A DNA stretch of 64,000 nucleotides. Origin: Globodera rostochiensis. Taxonomy: Eukaryota; Nematoda; Chromadorea; Rhabditida; Heteroderidae. The stretch lies in the NCBI GenBank assembly GCA_018350325.1, contig JAEVLN010000010.1, positions 1,798,001 to 1,862,000 on the forward strand, written 5' to 3'. Of the stretch, positions 21,030 to 33,221 are shown in pieces (the first letter of the stretch is position 1; each line of letters opens with the position of its first letter). A program made the position numbers and the translations under genes. Below the pieces are notes generated by a model. The model was given only the letters and a program-made list of their open reading frames with translations. It made no database searches and was not told the origin of the DNA.

Positions 21030-22560
21030 AAATAGCGCAGAATAAAATAACTGAAATTAATTTTAAAAAATTTTAATAATATAAAATAATAATTGAAATA
21101 TTATTTTAAATGGAAACGCATTGAATTTATTTTGTTGAGCAGATGTAAAAATTGATTTTGTTCTATCATGTGAATGATTTTTAGTGTTGGATTTTTTTTT
21201 GGTGAATGTTGAGTGTCCGTGGGTCGAATAAAACAAAAAGGCACGATTTTATCAGTCAAGTTCGAATTTTTTTGAATATAAAAGTTAAGCTTTTCTACAA
21301 ATGCCAATTTAGCTCATCCTCATTGTTTTTCATTTTTTGAGATGATAGTAGATCCCGAACAGGACCGGAGTCTGTGCAAGACTCCTGATCCTGACTCTTG
21401 GTATTTTCATCGAAGTACCATGATTCGACCTTCAAACTAAATTAATTTTATCGACCTTGATTTCGACTTTTGGCTTTATGTCCTATCGACCTCCGTTCGA
21501 CCTTCTGACAGTTTTTGTTCTATTCGACCTCCGGACAGTTTTTGTTCTATTCGACCTCCGGACAGTTTTTGTTCTATTCGACCTCCGGACAGTTTTTTTC
21601 TATTCGACCTCCGGACAGTTTTTGTTCTATTCGACCTCCGGACTTTTCAACCTTCGGATCGGAAGCGATAGAGTCCTATCGCTTTTCCAACATTAGCTTT
21701 TGATGCTTCGACGTTGTTACCAAACCATTATTGCGGTCGAACTACTGCGTCGTATCTGAGACTTGATAAATTTTTTGTCCAACCGATGTGCGCGGGATTT
21801 GTAAAAGTTGCTGACCCATTTGTTGATCACTCCTGGTCGACGATTATTGTCTAACTTGAGAACCTCCCAAAAATTAAGAAAAAAGAAGCTGGCAAAAGCC
21901 AAAAACTTAAAGAATTAATTTGAGGAAAGGATAAATCTGAGGAAAAAATAAAAAGAAGGATCGGAAATTTGCACCGAGGCTTTCGCAAAAATTTTCGAAT
22001 TTTGCTTATTTTCTTAACAAAAAGGTTATACATTTAACCCCCCCCCCCACAACGAAATTCAAAGCAAGGTAGGGTAGGACCTTGTTCTCGAGTAGAACAC
22101 AAAAATTCCACCTCTAATTGGAGCAAAAGACAAAAAAGTTTCTCAAGGTGAGGAGGGAAATTTTTTTTTTTTTGAAAAATAGGCTTACCTCAAAAAAAGA
22201 GATCAACCTATCAATCCCGACAAGATCCCGTTCCCGTTCAGTCTCGTTGTTACCCTTTCAAATGAAAACGAAAAAAATCACAAACTAAAAATTGTGATAA
22301 ACAAATGCGATTAAAATTGGGGACCTAAACCGAACCACTGAGCAAATAGGTACGTTCACAGACAAGGCACCCTTCCGATGATGTTCAATTCTTGGACTCA
22401 AATTGAGAAGTAGCCACGAAAAAATTTCATTATTATTTCTGCCACAAATATGAAAAGTAAACATGAAAAAGGGCTGAGTTGAATGCCGAAAACTTTATTA
22501 ATTCGTTAAAAATTTGGGAATGCTGTGCAAATAATTTTGAATTGGGCATGCCACCACTTT
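21030..22560. other. Intergenic; minisatellite and low-complexity DNA
   Basis: Apart from the copy 3 flank (to about 21200) and the 27-bp minisatellite at 21488-21660, I see no exon. A C run is at 22038-22046 and a T run near 22160. Confidence 0.5.
21488..21660. repeat. 27-bp minisatellite, about 6 copies
   Basis: The unit tattcgacctccggacag plus tttttgttc recurs every 27 bases. Because 27 is a multiple of 3, two plus frames stay open as simple repeats; no other sign of coding. Confidence 0.9.
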
Positions 22561-22568
22561 ATTGGACC

Positions 22569-22576
22569 TATATAAG
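22569..22576 (+). promoter_or_regulatory. TATA box of the pectate lyase gene
   Basis: TATATAAG stands 91 bases before the ATG at 22660, a usual place for a TATA element with a short leader. Twenty bases upstream, GGGCATGCCACC contains ATGCCA (22548-22553), the hexamer reported as the dorsal-gland 'DOG box' in Globodera. One hexamer may be chance, and pectate lyases are usually made in the subventral glands. Confidence 0.5.
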
Positions 22577-22659
22577 CGTCCAAAGTTAGCTATGTCAGCA
22601 TTAGTACCTTCAAAAGCAATTTATTCCAACGACCAACACCAAAAGTGCCTCTGTAAAAT

Positions 22660-24290
22660 ATGGCCAAAATGCTTTTTGTTATCATTTCAATAGTTTTTGC
22701 CCAAATTTTCCAAGTGCATGCGCTGTGCACCTTTCCTTCATCGACCAAAACCATCACAGTACAAGCAACAATGAATGTTGCTTCGGTTTGTTGCATATAT
22801 CAATTAAAAAAAAAAGAATTATTTAATAAAATATCAAATTTAATTTGACGCTTTTATTGGAAATGAATAATTTTTGATTCTCAAATTTAATATAAATTCA
22901 AAATTTGAGAACACTGACTACAAATACACCACTTTTGTTGGCGGTTCCGGCATTCTAAACGGCGCCTGTGATGTGAAGAACGGCAAGATGAAATATTTGA
23001 TGGTTTTGAAGCACGGCGTCACCATTAAAAATGCCATAATCAACACTCCTGGCTTGGGCATTTACTGCGAGGGCAGTTGCGTGCTCGAAAACATTTAGTA
23101 AAATATTGGGAAAACCAATAGTTTTTAATTAAAAAAATAAATTTTAAGCTACAAAAAACTTTGCTATCACGCTACTGGGTTCGGATACAAAAGCACTGGC
23201 ACTTCCTACACATATCAAGTGATCGGCGGTGCGGGCCAAGGTTCTCCGGATAAGGTGAAGGCATTTTTTTTTTGTTTAAATTTTGTTCAATGGAAATAAT
23301 TTCCAATTTTAAGTATTTCACGCAATCTGGCCGTGGCACCACCATCATCAAGAACTTCTGTGCTGAAGGTATAAACTAGGGTAGCACGGGGCCGGGCTCA
23401 GTACTGAAGGGTCCACCCAGGGACTGAAAGTTGGCCCCCGTTTTTCAAAATTCCTTCTTCAAACCTCACTTATATGGTCCCGGTTTTTACCAATCGTTTT
23501 TTTGTTCCTTAGTAGCGGTTTTTTTGACCCCCAGGGTTCTGATCGAGTAAAGACAATTTTCAAGGACATAACAAAAAATTTGGCGAAATCCAAGCACGAT
23601 CAAAAAACGCAATTTTTAAGGTCAAATGTTTTACCCGAGACCGGCGAAAATTAACCATATCAAGCGGTTCAATGTTTTGAGAGGGCGCTTTGAGAATTTT
23701 GAATACCCAACGCCAAAAAATCATGATTTCTCCTTTAAAATTACAAATTTTTAGTAAGGACATTTTAATTTATAAGATCGAGGGTCCATTTCCAAGGACT
23801 GTCCTTGGCATTCAAGGACGAATCCGAACCCTGTAATATATATATAATATTTATATTTTTTCAGGAAAATATGGCAAGGTGTGGTGCTCTTGCGGCAACT
23901 GTATTGATCAGATGCCGCGCAGTGTACAAATTTCCAACACCAAAATACAGGGGCCTGGCCTTGCGATTATTTGTAAAGAATTTAAATATTTTTTATAAAA
24001 ATCATTTTAATTTTATCTTTTAGCGGCTAACTCGAACTACGGTGACAAAATTTCAATTTCGGGCTTGACTTTGTACGGACAAGGATCGCCGAACACGCTT
24101 ACTAAATACATTTGCCAAGTAAACAAACAAAACTAAAAAAATAATTACTTATTTAAATTATTAAAAATTTTAGTCGTACAATGGCCTCACCACTATGGCC
24201 ACCATGCAGCCGAATGCGAAATTCAGACCAACCCAATCTGGCACTGGGACATGTTCCTACAGCACTTCGGCTATTAAAATTGTCAACTAA
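22660..24290 (+). CDS. pel: Pectate lyase, polysaccharide lyase family 3, secreted
   Basis: Seven exons: 22660-22785, 22910-23097, 23149-23254, 23314-23368, 23865-23972, 24024-24118 and 24174-24290. All have GT-AG borders with consistent phases; 264 aa, the usual size for cyst-nematode PL3 enzymes. A signal peptide (MAKMLFVIISIVFAQIF...) is followed directly by the catalytic domain, with no binding module. Family hallmarks read through: GLGIYCEGSCVLENIYY, the CYH segment, GGAGQGSPDK, TTIIKNFCAEG, KVWCSCGNC, DKISISGLTLYGQG and several paired cysteines. It cleaves de-methylated pectin by Ca-dependent beta-elimination in plant cell walls and is known to be secreted during root invasion. PL3 genes in nematodes are generally explained by ancient transfer from microbes; here the gene is fully intron-bearing. 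Intron 4 holds a repeat insertion (about 23375-23840). Confidence 0.9.
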
Positions 24291-24495
24291 ATGCAACAAC
24301 CATGGCCCATTGAAGCATTCGTTTATGGCTAATATTGATGATAATATATTTTTGTTAATCAGCATTAATATGTTTATGCATTTTCTGATGAAAGTTAAAC
24401 AATAAAGCATTTAAAATTAAATACAAATACCTATATAGCATTTTAATTAAACAAAAGTTGCACAAATTTTGATGGCGCTTTTGGGTTTCCAATTT

Positions 24496-25798
24496 TTACC
24501 AATTTATAATAATTAAGCAAACAAATATAGTGGCAATTAAATCCAAATAAGCAAATTCCGTCCATCCCAGCAGCATGCCTTTCCTTTGAGTGTACCGGGC
24601 CCATCCGGTGCCGTTGTTGTCAAAAATACGGTGCTCCACAACAAAAATGGCCTCGTCCATCGCCGGAATTGGGCGGTCCAAGAAAATTTCAAGAACCTTT
24701 TTGGCACGCGCAAGCAGTTCATCGGAGCGAGAAAGGACCTAATATAGTACTAATATTTGATCCCTAATAAAATTTATGAGTTTTGTTGTTTTTAACAGAA
24801 AACTTGGATTTCCGTTTCGAGATTTTAAATTTCCGCCTATCCATGATATGTACCCCTAAAAAATCGCATTGAAAATTTGTGGGCCAAATTCAAATTTTTT
24901 TAGTAAATTTCAAAAAAAAGAAATTGAAATTTCTCGGTTCTCAAGTCGAGAAATTTCTCGGGTTTTTTGGCTCTCGGTTCTCGGTAAATTCCAACTCTCA
25001 AACATCCCTAAAAAATATGACGCAAAATTACATACAAAAAAAGAGAAAACTTATAAAATAAAATATTTAAGAGTAATGAAGTATTAATAACAAAAAAAAA
25101 ACTTTACGCTGTTAATTGTGTTGAACAGATTTGTTTCTGTGATGTAAAATTTATTGATAACTGCACGCGCGATGCGCATCTTTAACAAAACATGGGCATT
25201 ATGCGCCTGGAATTTAACTTTTATTTTTTATAATTCTTTTTAAATTAAAAATGGAATATAGCCCAGCCACCTGTTCTGCAGTTACAGGCATAACAATAAG
25301 TGGAATGCCAGCAGAAATCCTTGGCGAACGCTAAAAATTAAAAATTAATTTTGTATTTTTTATAAAAATTAAGAAAATGATTTAAAACAATGTAGTTAAA
25401 TTATTTAAAATTTTTTGCATTTTTAACCCCCGACAAGCCGCCCCCAAAGTCTCCGACCCTCGCATTTTGCTGAATATTTAAAAAATAGGATTTCAATTGA
25501 CCTCTTCAATCCCCCATGTGTAATAAATGCTTTGATGGTCGGATGTGCAAGCACCTGATGCTGTGGAGCCCAGGCAACAATCATTACATTTTTGCTCAAA
25601 CTGCGCAATTAAAATAAAATTATTTAATAATATGCCAAACTTTTTAAAACGTTCACTTTTTTGGCATTGCGCATCCTTTGCATGCAAATATTATTTGAAA
25701 GTCATTTAAGCGGCCAAATGTCCTGAAAAATGCGTTTAAGACGTGTTCAGGTGCATATTTCCAATCAACATGCGTTCCAAAAGCAATATAAATTGTAC
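24496..25798 (-). CDS. UDP-glycosyltransferase (UGT), C-terminal half; gene split by an LTR element
   Basis: Exons on minus: 25798-25657 (GTIYIAFGTHVDWKYAP...), 25600 to about 25497 (NVMIVAWAPQHQVLAHP, FITHGG), 25330-25271 or a slightly shorter form (ISAGIPLIVMPVTAEQ), 25206-25108 (AHNAHVLLKMRIARAV) and 24738-24496 (LLARAKKV, WARYTQRKG, then a membrane helix and stop). These give the UDP-sugar-binding half and the C-terminal transmembrane anchor of a GT1 UGT, an ER enzyme that conjugates lipophilic compounds. The junction between the HGG exon and the SAGIP exon is uncertain: either a few residues are lost or an alternative border is used. The N-terminal sugar-acceptor half is not upstream; the next exon lies at 31432-31530 beyond the LTR element. 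Whether the gene is still functional is open. Confidence 0.75.
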
Positions 25799-25905
25799 CT
25801 TAAATTAAAATTAATTTTCGATATAAATATTATATTTATATGTTGGCGTATTATTTTAATATTAGAATTATTTGAATAATCCTAGTAAAATATGAAATCC
25901 TATTT

Positions 25906-26170
25906 GTAACAGTCTAAGGATATTCATAATTCATTTCTTCCCATTTCCTGATCAATCCCCGGTGAAAGTCAATTGATGGCTTTCTCACAGCTTCCGATCG
26001 CTTATCTTGCATTCGCCGATTTCAGTCACACCCATTAGTGACTTTCCCACGTATGATGATTGCCCCCCGGGACATTCCAACTACTTAAAGGGGGGGTAAG
26101 CATAGCATTTCGCTCTCTCTCCCCCACCCCACTCGCGGCCATTTCATCCTATGGGCTCAGTCACTTTACT
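25906..26170 (+). repeat. 5' LTR
   Basis: Starts (T)GTAACAGTCTAAGG and ends TCACTTTACT. Contains a short pyrimidine run and a G7 run. Identical to the 3' LTR by eye, which implies recent insertion. Confidence 0.9.
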
Positions 26171-29100
26171 GGTAGCACCGGATGGTTCCGTCCTGTGGAC
26201 GGAACGGAGTGACGGTTCATCAATGGGGGATGCGAGCTTGGGGCATTGCGCGCGCAATTAAAATAAAATTCCGGCCGTTGCCTGATCCGCATGATCAGAT
26301 GAAATTTGCGCAATTAAATGTATTTTCTTCCGGCCGATGCCTGAATCAGACGAATTTACTGATCAGATGATGTTTGCGCAATCATTATAACTTTGTTCTA
26401 TATTCGCGCATATAAATGTAAATTTCCGACCGGTCGATGCCTGATCAGACGTGATCAGATGAAATGTTGCGCATTATTAAATTTGTACCGGCCCATGCCT
26501 GATCCATTCGATCAGATGAAAATTTGCGCTATTCATGTGTTTCATTCCGGCCGATGCTTAATCAGATGGATTTTCCTGTTTAAATGAACATTTGCGCATT
26601 AAATAATTTGTCGGCCGACGCAATCAGCGCATTCAATTCTTATTTTATGGCCAATTTATCTGCACATTCAATCATTTATATTTTTTTGGCCAATGACACT
26701 CATTCGTGAGCGAAAATCCTGACAATAGCCTAAAAAGCCAGTTAACGCACTTATTCTTATGTGAAGATCCGGATTAAAAAAACAAAACAAAAAAAACATC
26801 ATAAATGCTCTAAAGGTGGCATCTTTAAAGTAAACATTTTTTAGTATTTATTCAGTCCATTCGTCTTAATCAAATTTTCTTTGGCTTATATGGTACAATG
26901 CTGATATTCTCAAACAGTCTCATTCGTGAGTAAATATCCTGATTAAAAAAATAAAAAAATCTACTCATTTGTGTATATATGGAAATCCCGACCGTATTTT
27001 TTAATCTCACTAATTCTATTGAGAAAATTCCGGAAATTAGTTCATAAAAAAAAAGCTAAAAAAAATAATAATAGTTCTCAGGCTAAATAATAATAATAAT
27101 TCTCAGGCTAAAATTTGTTCATGCACATACAATTTTCTATTTTGCTGTTCTCCAAAAATAAGGTAATTATTTGATTTTAATTTCTTCCCTTAAAAGGCCA
27201 GCCAGCATAACCCTCATGATTGAATAACTTAAGCAGGATGCGCTTCTCGTAAGACAAAGCTTTTGAAGGCAGCAATATCCCTTTATTTGGTGAAACATAT
27301 TTAAATATATCTCTGATTTAATTTTCTCCCAAAACATTTTTCAGAATTTCGCGGTTCGTGAACGGACACCGCGCGCCAACCCTGGGCTCAATACAGGGGT
27401 GCCATAATGTTTATGTTTTTTATGGGCAAATACCACTTAGAACTTTGTCATTTTTTTGCCATATTTACAAACCTGCCACCTTTTTGAACTTTGGGAAATC
27501 TTATTAATGGAGAAAAGAGAATATTCATTTTTTATGATTTAATTGCAAAAAACGGAGGCTATAAAAATGCCACTATTTTGCATACCTTTTTCGAAGGGGA
27601 TCTCGCACCTCTGACTCAATCCATAAAAAGCAATTAATTGGTTGGGTCAATGCATTTTTTGGCCATGCGAGATCAGATAGATTTTCCTGATCAGAGGAAT
27701 ATCTGCGCATAGGAATGCACAGTGAAACAATTTTAGTGGGTGAATGAATGATTTAAGTTTATTTTATGGCCAGTGTGATGCTCATTCGTGAGTAAGAATC
27801 CTGAAAGTATTTTTTTTATGCACACTCATTCGTGAATAAGATCTTCCCAAAAATGCACTCCTAAAGATTTATATTTCTGAAATTAGCAATTTTTGATATG
27901 TAAAAATTTCCAAATCCGCGTTTTTAGTCCACATAAATCCGGTCCCTATTCATAACCCAAACCACAAACATTATATCATAAAAAATCGATATTCTTCATG
28001 AATACCAAACTTCAGAAGTTGTGATAAAAATTTCCCGTTGATTTGTATACCATTACGGTCTGATCTTTCATGTAAATGTCCCTTTTCGAAACGAATTCCG
28101 TCAAGCTAGCAAACTTAATAAAAAGCAGTGCCGCTACTCTTTCGAGAGTGTAATCCAGAGAAATGAACAGAATTTCAGCATGAAAAAAAAGATAATATGA
28201 GTCGAAGGGACGGACGTGTGCTCAATTTAATGCAAATTTGAGACTTTCATAGGGTTGACGCAATTCTTAGCAAGTGAATCAATGCTAATCCTTGCCTCTT
28301 AAAAAAAAATATTATTATGTATTCTCATTTGCAAGAAATTCTGACACCTTGCGAGAAATCCCTTTCTTGATTGATTAACTCTTACGCAAAGAATATTTCA
28401 GTCGATATAGGGCTAGACATTTCGCAATTCCACCGTTTATGCTTCTGCGCAAGAACGTAGCACCGACCGATATTCTAATTTCCGGCCTATTCCTGATTCT
28501 GACAGTTTCTAATCAGATGAATAATAGTTGCGCACAAAAAAAAAATTTCCTGCCTATCCTTCATCAAAGGATATTGGCGCATTTATTTTAAGTTCTTTTC
28601 GTATGAGTAATTTGAGCCAGAATATAATTTCGTGGCCGTGTAATGCAAAAAAAAAAGTATTGAATAAACTCAATGGTGAGTGAAATCCCCACAAATTGCC
28701 ATTATGAACCTTTTAATTAGATTTCAAATTCAGATCCCGAAAAAGGATGTTTTATTTTCGTCGTAAAAATGACCTTTGTGAAACTAAATTCAATAAAAAC
28801 ATTTAGACTATCGTCTATTTAATCGGTACAAATTTAAGTTTCAAAAAAAGAATAAATAAATTCATTCAAACAAATTTACTACTTTTCCCACATTCACAAA
28901 TATCGCACCAAGTCTAATTACTGGCCAATGGTCCTGCCAATCTTAATTTTAAGTTCTAAAACGTAAATAAGCATTTTTGGCCTTCCACTTTCCTCGTGAT
29001 CGGCATTTACGGTTCCTATTTTCTTGGTGCCGTACATTTTGTGGCTCGGGCCGAAGGCTTTCGGACCAGTTACGATTCGTATTGTTCGTTAGAGGAGTGC

Positions 29101-30639
29101 GTAAGCACCCCCCAAGCTGCCAACCCGAACGCGAGCGGAGGTCGATGACCAGCAAGGGTCACCAGCCGACCTCCAAAAATTCCGTCAACCAAATGACGTC
29201 GGGGCCATGTCAACAACAGTCAAATTTGGCCGCTCAGTCGCCAGAAAGGCAGGGCCATCCAGCAATGCGTCACAAACGGCTAAACCGCCCAAATAAGCAA
29301 AACACTGTGATAGCGGCAGTGGCGATACAGCGTCTGGAAGCAGCAGAAGTTCAAGCAGTATGGCGGAGACAAGGCGAAGTGACGAGACAGCGGAACGCAA
29401 AAGAAAGCGGAGAAATGGAAAGCGCGAAGAAAGAAGTGTCAGAGAATGAAAGTGACCAGAAGACAGCGAAGAGGGAGAGCGGATGCAGAGAAAAAGGCTG
29501 ATCACCGAAAAGAAGAGCAAACGGAAGAAAGCAAAGGAAAGAAAGAGAAAAAAGAAGGAACCCAATGAGGATGGAGGGAAGAGGCAGCGGTAGCAGAGAA
29601 AAGAAATGCCGGAAGGAGCAATGAGACGAAGAAGCAGCAAGAAGGGAGAAAGCTAAAGAAAGCAATAGGGAAAAAGGGAGAGGAGAGAAAAAAGGAAGCG
29701 GAAGAGAAGAAGGCAGAAGCAACAACAGATCTAGTAAAAGGAGACCATGCGAATCTGCCGGTTTTGATCAACTCCTGCTCCTTCTCTCACTTCATATATT
29801 TTTATTTTCTCTCTAATTTCATAATTTCCAAAATTCTTACACCTTCCTTTCTCGGGGCAAAATTAAAAATTTAAATTAAACAATTGAAGAGTGGGACACT
29901 GTCAAATTCCCCTCGTAAACGCCCAACTTCATCTCAACTGAACGAAAGTTGGCAACGACGGCGACAAGAGTGTGAAGCAATAGCAACATCAACAATCATT
30001 CTCCATTCGTGGAAACAACTCCTGCAAAATCGACTCCATAAAGACCAACTACAGATCTAAAGCACCCTCAGTCTGTTGCAGATGGTCAACAGCACTTATC
30101 AGTGCCAGGGAAACAAACTTTGTCAACCGGGCTTCGACATGGCAGTCGAAGCTGTGAGTTTGATGGAGACAACGTGCACTACAAAACCATTCTTCAAATG
30201 GAGAAGCTCTGAAAATACGGCTGTCTTTCACCATATACAATGGCATCCGAGGACCAAACAACATCCGCAATTTGGAGAAGGACAACAAATTGGAGGAATT
30301 TGGAAAGGGCAAATGATGAAACTTGTAAGAGGGAAGGATGGTTCAAAAAAAAGGAAGAAAAAAACCATCAAAAGAGCCATTGGCCAACAAATCAAAGTGT
30401 GATAAACAAAAAAATATATAGTGGACAGAAAAGAGCCTCAAATAAGGCCACTCCAATCTTCAGTTGTGACATAAAAAATGGGGGGGGCACCTTTTCGGGA
30501 AAAGAAGGTGTAAGACATTCAAATTTCAATCCATTGTCTTTTTTGTTGACGCTGTTTGTGCCACTCACAAAGATCTATTCATGTCATTCATTTAACCGGA
30601 TCAAAATGGCCTTCATTAAAACCTGGCGAATATTCGTTA

Positions 30640-30772
30640 AAGAAAGAAAAAACAAGAAAAAAAACAAAGAAAGGAAAAAAAGAAAGAAGAAAAAGAAAGA
30701 AAGAAAAAAGAAAGAAAAAGAAAAAAAGAAAGAAGAAGGAAGAAGGAAAAGAAAAAGGCAAAAAAAGTGTTT
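30640..30772. repeat. Poly-A/G (aaagaaa) tract inside the LTR element
   Basis: Pure A/G with repeats of aaagaaag. It generates Lys/Glu/Arg frames on plus that are not genes. Confidence 0.85.
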
Positions 30773-30925
30773 TGTTAACTCATTCGTGAGTGAAAATCCT
30801 GTTAACCAAAAAAAGTTAAGACTAGGTCAGTCAAGACACCAAATTTTGAAAGCACCCTTGGAGGCTAGCTTCGAGTGCCAAGTCCACAAATAGGATCGAG
30901 GACGATCCTGCGCAAGAGGGGAGTT

Positions 30926-31190
30926 GTAACAGTCTAAGGATATTCATAATTCATTTCTTCCCATTTCCTGATCAATCCCCGGTGAAAGTCAATTGATGGC
31001 TTTCTCACAGCTTCCGATCGCTTATCTTGCATTCGCCGATTTCAGTCACACCCATTAGTGACTTTCCCACGTATGATGATTGCCCCCCGGGACATTCCAA
31101 CTACTTAAAGGGGGGGTAAGCATAGCATTTCGCTCTCTCTCCCCCACCCCACTCGCGGCCATTTCATCCTATGGGCTCAGTCACTTTACT
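30926..31190 (+). repeat. 3' LTR
   Basis: Same sequence as 25906-26170. Preceded by the polypurine tract aagaggggag and followed by the target copy TATTT. Confidence 0.9.
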
Positions 31191-31431
31191 TATTTTTCAA
31201 AAGAAAATATAGAAACAATAAAGAAAAACGGAAGTCTCAAATTTTACTTTAATTCCGAATTTTACTGAGTTTAAAACCAGATATTCAAATAATACTAACT
31301 CGCCGTATTATTTTCAAATAATACTATTATTCAAATACAATAATACACCGACAATATATACTTTATATACATAAAATCATTTGAAAAATAATATAACATA
31401 AAAAGAAATTGTAAAATTAAATATTTAAAAA

Positions 31432-31530
31432 TTCACTCCCTTCGATCTTGAATTCTCCATAAAAATAAAAAATTCATTAGGAAGTTTTTCCAACATTTTC
31501 GACTCTTCACAGCGTGCTCCCAGTGATCAT
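31432..31530 (-). pseudogene. Preceding UGT exon, stranded upstream of the LTR element
   Basis: On minus the frame reads ...CEESKMLEKLPNEFFIFME then NSRSKG, the segment that in UGTs stands immediately before G(T/V)IYIAFG, which begins the exon at 25798. The LTR element therefore lies in the intron between them. The expected phase-1 donor would be G|GT, but the sequence reads G|GAGTGA, so the splice site looks broken unless an unusual border is used. Exons for the N-terminal domain were not found with confidence in 31.6-32.7 kb. Confidence 0.5.
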
Positions 31531-31539
31531 TTTCCGACT

Positions 31540-32770
31540 AAATTACTTACTCGATTATCATAATTAGGAAGCGGATTTTTTTTGCTATGTTACAATTTGT
31601 TTTAAACTTTTATTACAATTAGTTAATCAATTGTAAGTTTCAAAAAAATTTATTTAAAGTGCTTCACCTGCCATTGGTAGGCCCATTCAATCGATGTGTT
31701 CATACATGAAAAGTTCGCTTTTCGACAAAAATTCAAACCAACTAAATTTTGGAACACTTCAATGTTCGACATCAGAAAACGCTCAACTTAATAATTCCAA
31801 AATAAATATTATTTTAAATTTGAAAATGTTTTTAAAATTACCAATAAAATTAATGCTAACAACATTTTATTTATATACGTGTAAATGGTTTGAATGGAAT
31901 TTTAAAATTCTAAAAAATAATACTATTTAAATTTACCAACCCGATTTACCAACCCGTCGCTCTCAATGAATTACCGCATATACTGTTTTAATCCACCGGT
32001 GTCCCAATCAGGGTTTACAATGTCAGCCTCCTGAATTTTTTTATAAAAGACTAAAAATTGCCTTTATTAAAAATATCTATTTACTACTTAATTCGTCATA
32101 AATATGTTTGCCATTATGCGCCAATTCACGCGGTTGGATTAAACGTTAAAACCGACTTGTGCACTGTGATTTGTGAGCAGAGTGCAAAATCTTTGTTGCT
32201 CAAGTGATAAACGTATGCAAATATTGGATACATTAGACTCATTGTACACAGTCCGATCATGGGCTGATCAAGAGTTGATGAAAAATTCTGTACAAGCGTT
32301 GACACCCCAACGATCGGCGCTGAGATTTTTGACGCTACGGGGAAGAAAAACCCCGACAAATTTAAAAATTTCGAGACTGATTCAAAAAAAAAAATCCTCT
32401 TTCCAAATTTGCCGTAAAAAAGTTTAAAAATTCATGTTTGTTCATTGATCGGGACCTTGAAAGTGGCGCTTCAATGTGCTGAATGAACGATTTTTGCTTT
32501 TTCTTTGGAAGCATTGTGTCCAAAATGGCGACAGAATGTCCATGGATGGCAAATCTTTAACAAATTTTGATAAATATTGTTAATTTAAAATAAAATTCGA
32601 ATAATTTAAATAAAAATATCCTCAAATCGTAATTGAAACAAATTATTAAAAAAACATATAAATCTAATTAAAATAATTATAAAATTTCATAAAATGAAAT
32701 TGTACAAGCTATTTTATTTAATATTATATTTTTTTTAAAATCAATCAACATTTGAACAGTCAAAAGTGAA
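31540..32770. other. Intergenic or unresolved UGT 5' region
   Basis: A minus-strand frame at 32126-32359 has exon-like composition and could belong to the UGT N-terminal domain, but I could not align it to the family convincingly. The rest is AT-rich with no other supportable feature. Confidence 0.3.
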
Positions 32771-32779
32771 GAAAAAGGA

Positions 32780-33125
32780 AATATCTCATCCTCCGTTTTG
32801 TTCCTCTCTTCTTGTCTTCCCTGTTGTTAATCTCTTCTTTCCCCCCCCCCTTTCTTCCCTCTGTTCATCTCCATCTCTTCTCCCCCCCCCCCTCTCCTCT
32901 CCTCCTCCTCCTCCTCCTCTAGTCCTATCTGCTTCCTTCCCCCCCCCCACTCCTCCCACTCCTCTCGGTTCAACTCTTCCGTTCTTTCCCCCTCACCTGA
33001 CCTCCCTTCCTCTCCTCTCTCCCCTACCGTACAACTCTTCCTTTCTTTTCTTTAGTTCATCTCTTTCTTTCCTGTTTCTCCCCCTCACCTCCCATCCCGT
33101 CCTATCTTCATTTTTTCCGTTCCCT
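32780..33125. repeat. Polypyrimidine tract with C runs
   Basis: C/T-rich plus strand with several runs of nine or ten C. The Ser/Pro/Phe/Leu open frame through it is an artefact. Confidence 0.9.
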
Positions 33126-33221
33126 TAGGATGGAGAGTGAGGATCGGGGAGGTCATCGAAAGTCAATATTATGGCATCATTTTTGCGTTCTTACAGTGTG
33201 GAGGGAGGGGCAAGACTTTTT

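Larger units (their letters stand above)
25906..31190 (+). mobile_element. Non-autonomous LTR retrotransposon with identical LTRs
   Basis: Two direct 265-bp LTRs (25906-26170 and 30926-31190) appear identical base for base. A 5-bp target duplication TATTT flanks the element (25901-25905 and 31191-31195). TGGTAGCACC just inside the 5' LTR could be a primer-binding site, and aagaggggag just before the 3' LTR is a polypurine tract. The 4.75 kb interior has no gag, protease, reverse transcriptase or integrase frame, so it is a LARD-like passenger element. The interior holds degenerate repeats: ccgatgcctgatcagatga words with gcgcaattaaa (26240-26620) and scattered cattcgtgagt-aatcctg words (26705, 26920, 27783, 30780). 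A GC-richer patch (about 28970-29770) has an open frame with no recognised domain. Orientation taken from PBS and PPT. Confidence 0.85.

Noticed and set aside
28949..29771. Reverse-transcriptase or gag gene in the GC-rich island of the LTR element
   Set aside because: No catalytic YxDD, zinc knuckle or protease motif is visible in any frame.
30240..30893. 217-codon Lys/Glu-rich frame on plus
   Set aside because: Runs through an A/G tract within the LTR element; no gag or pol features.
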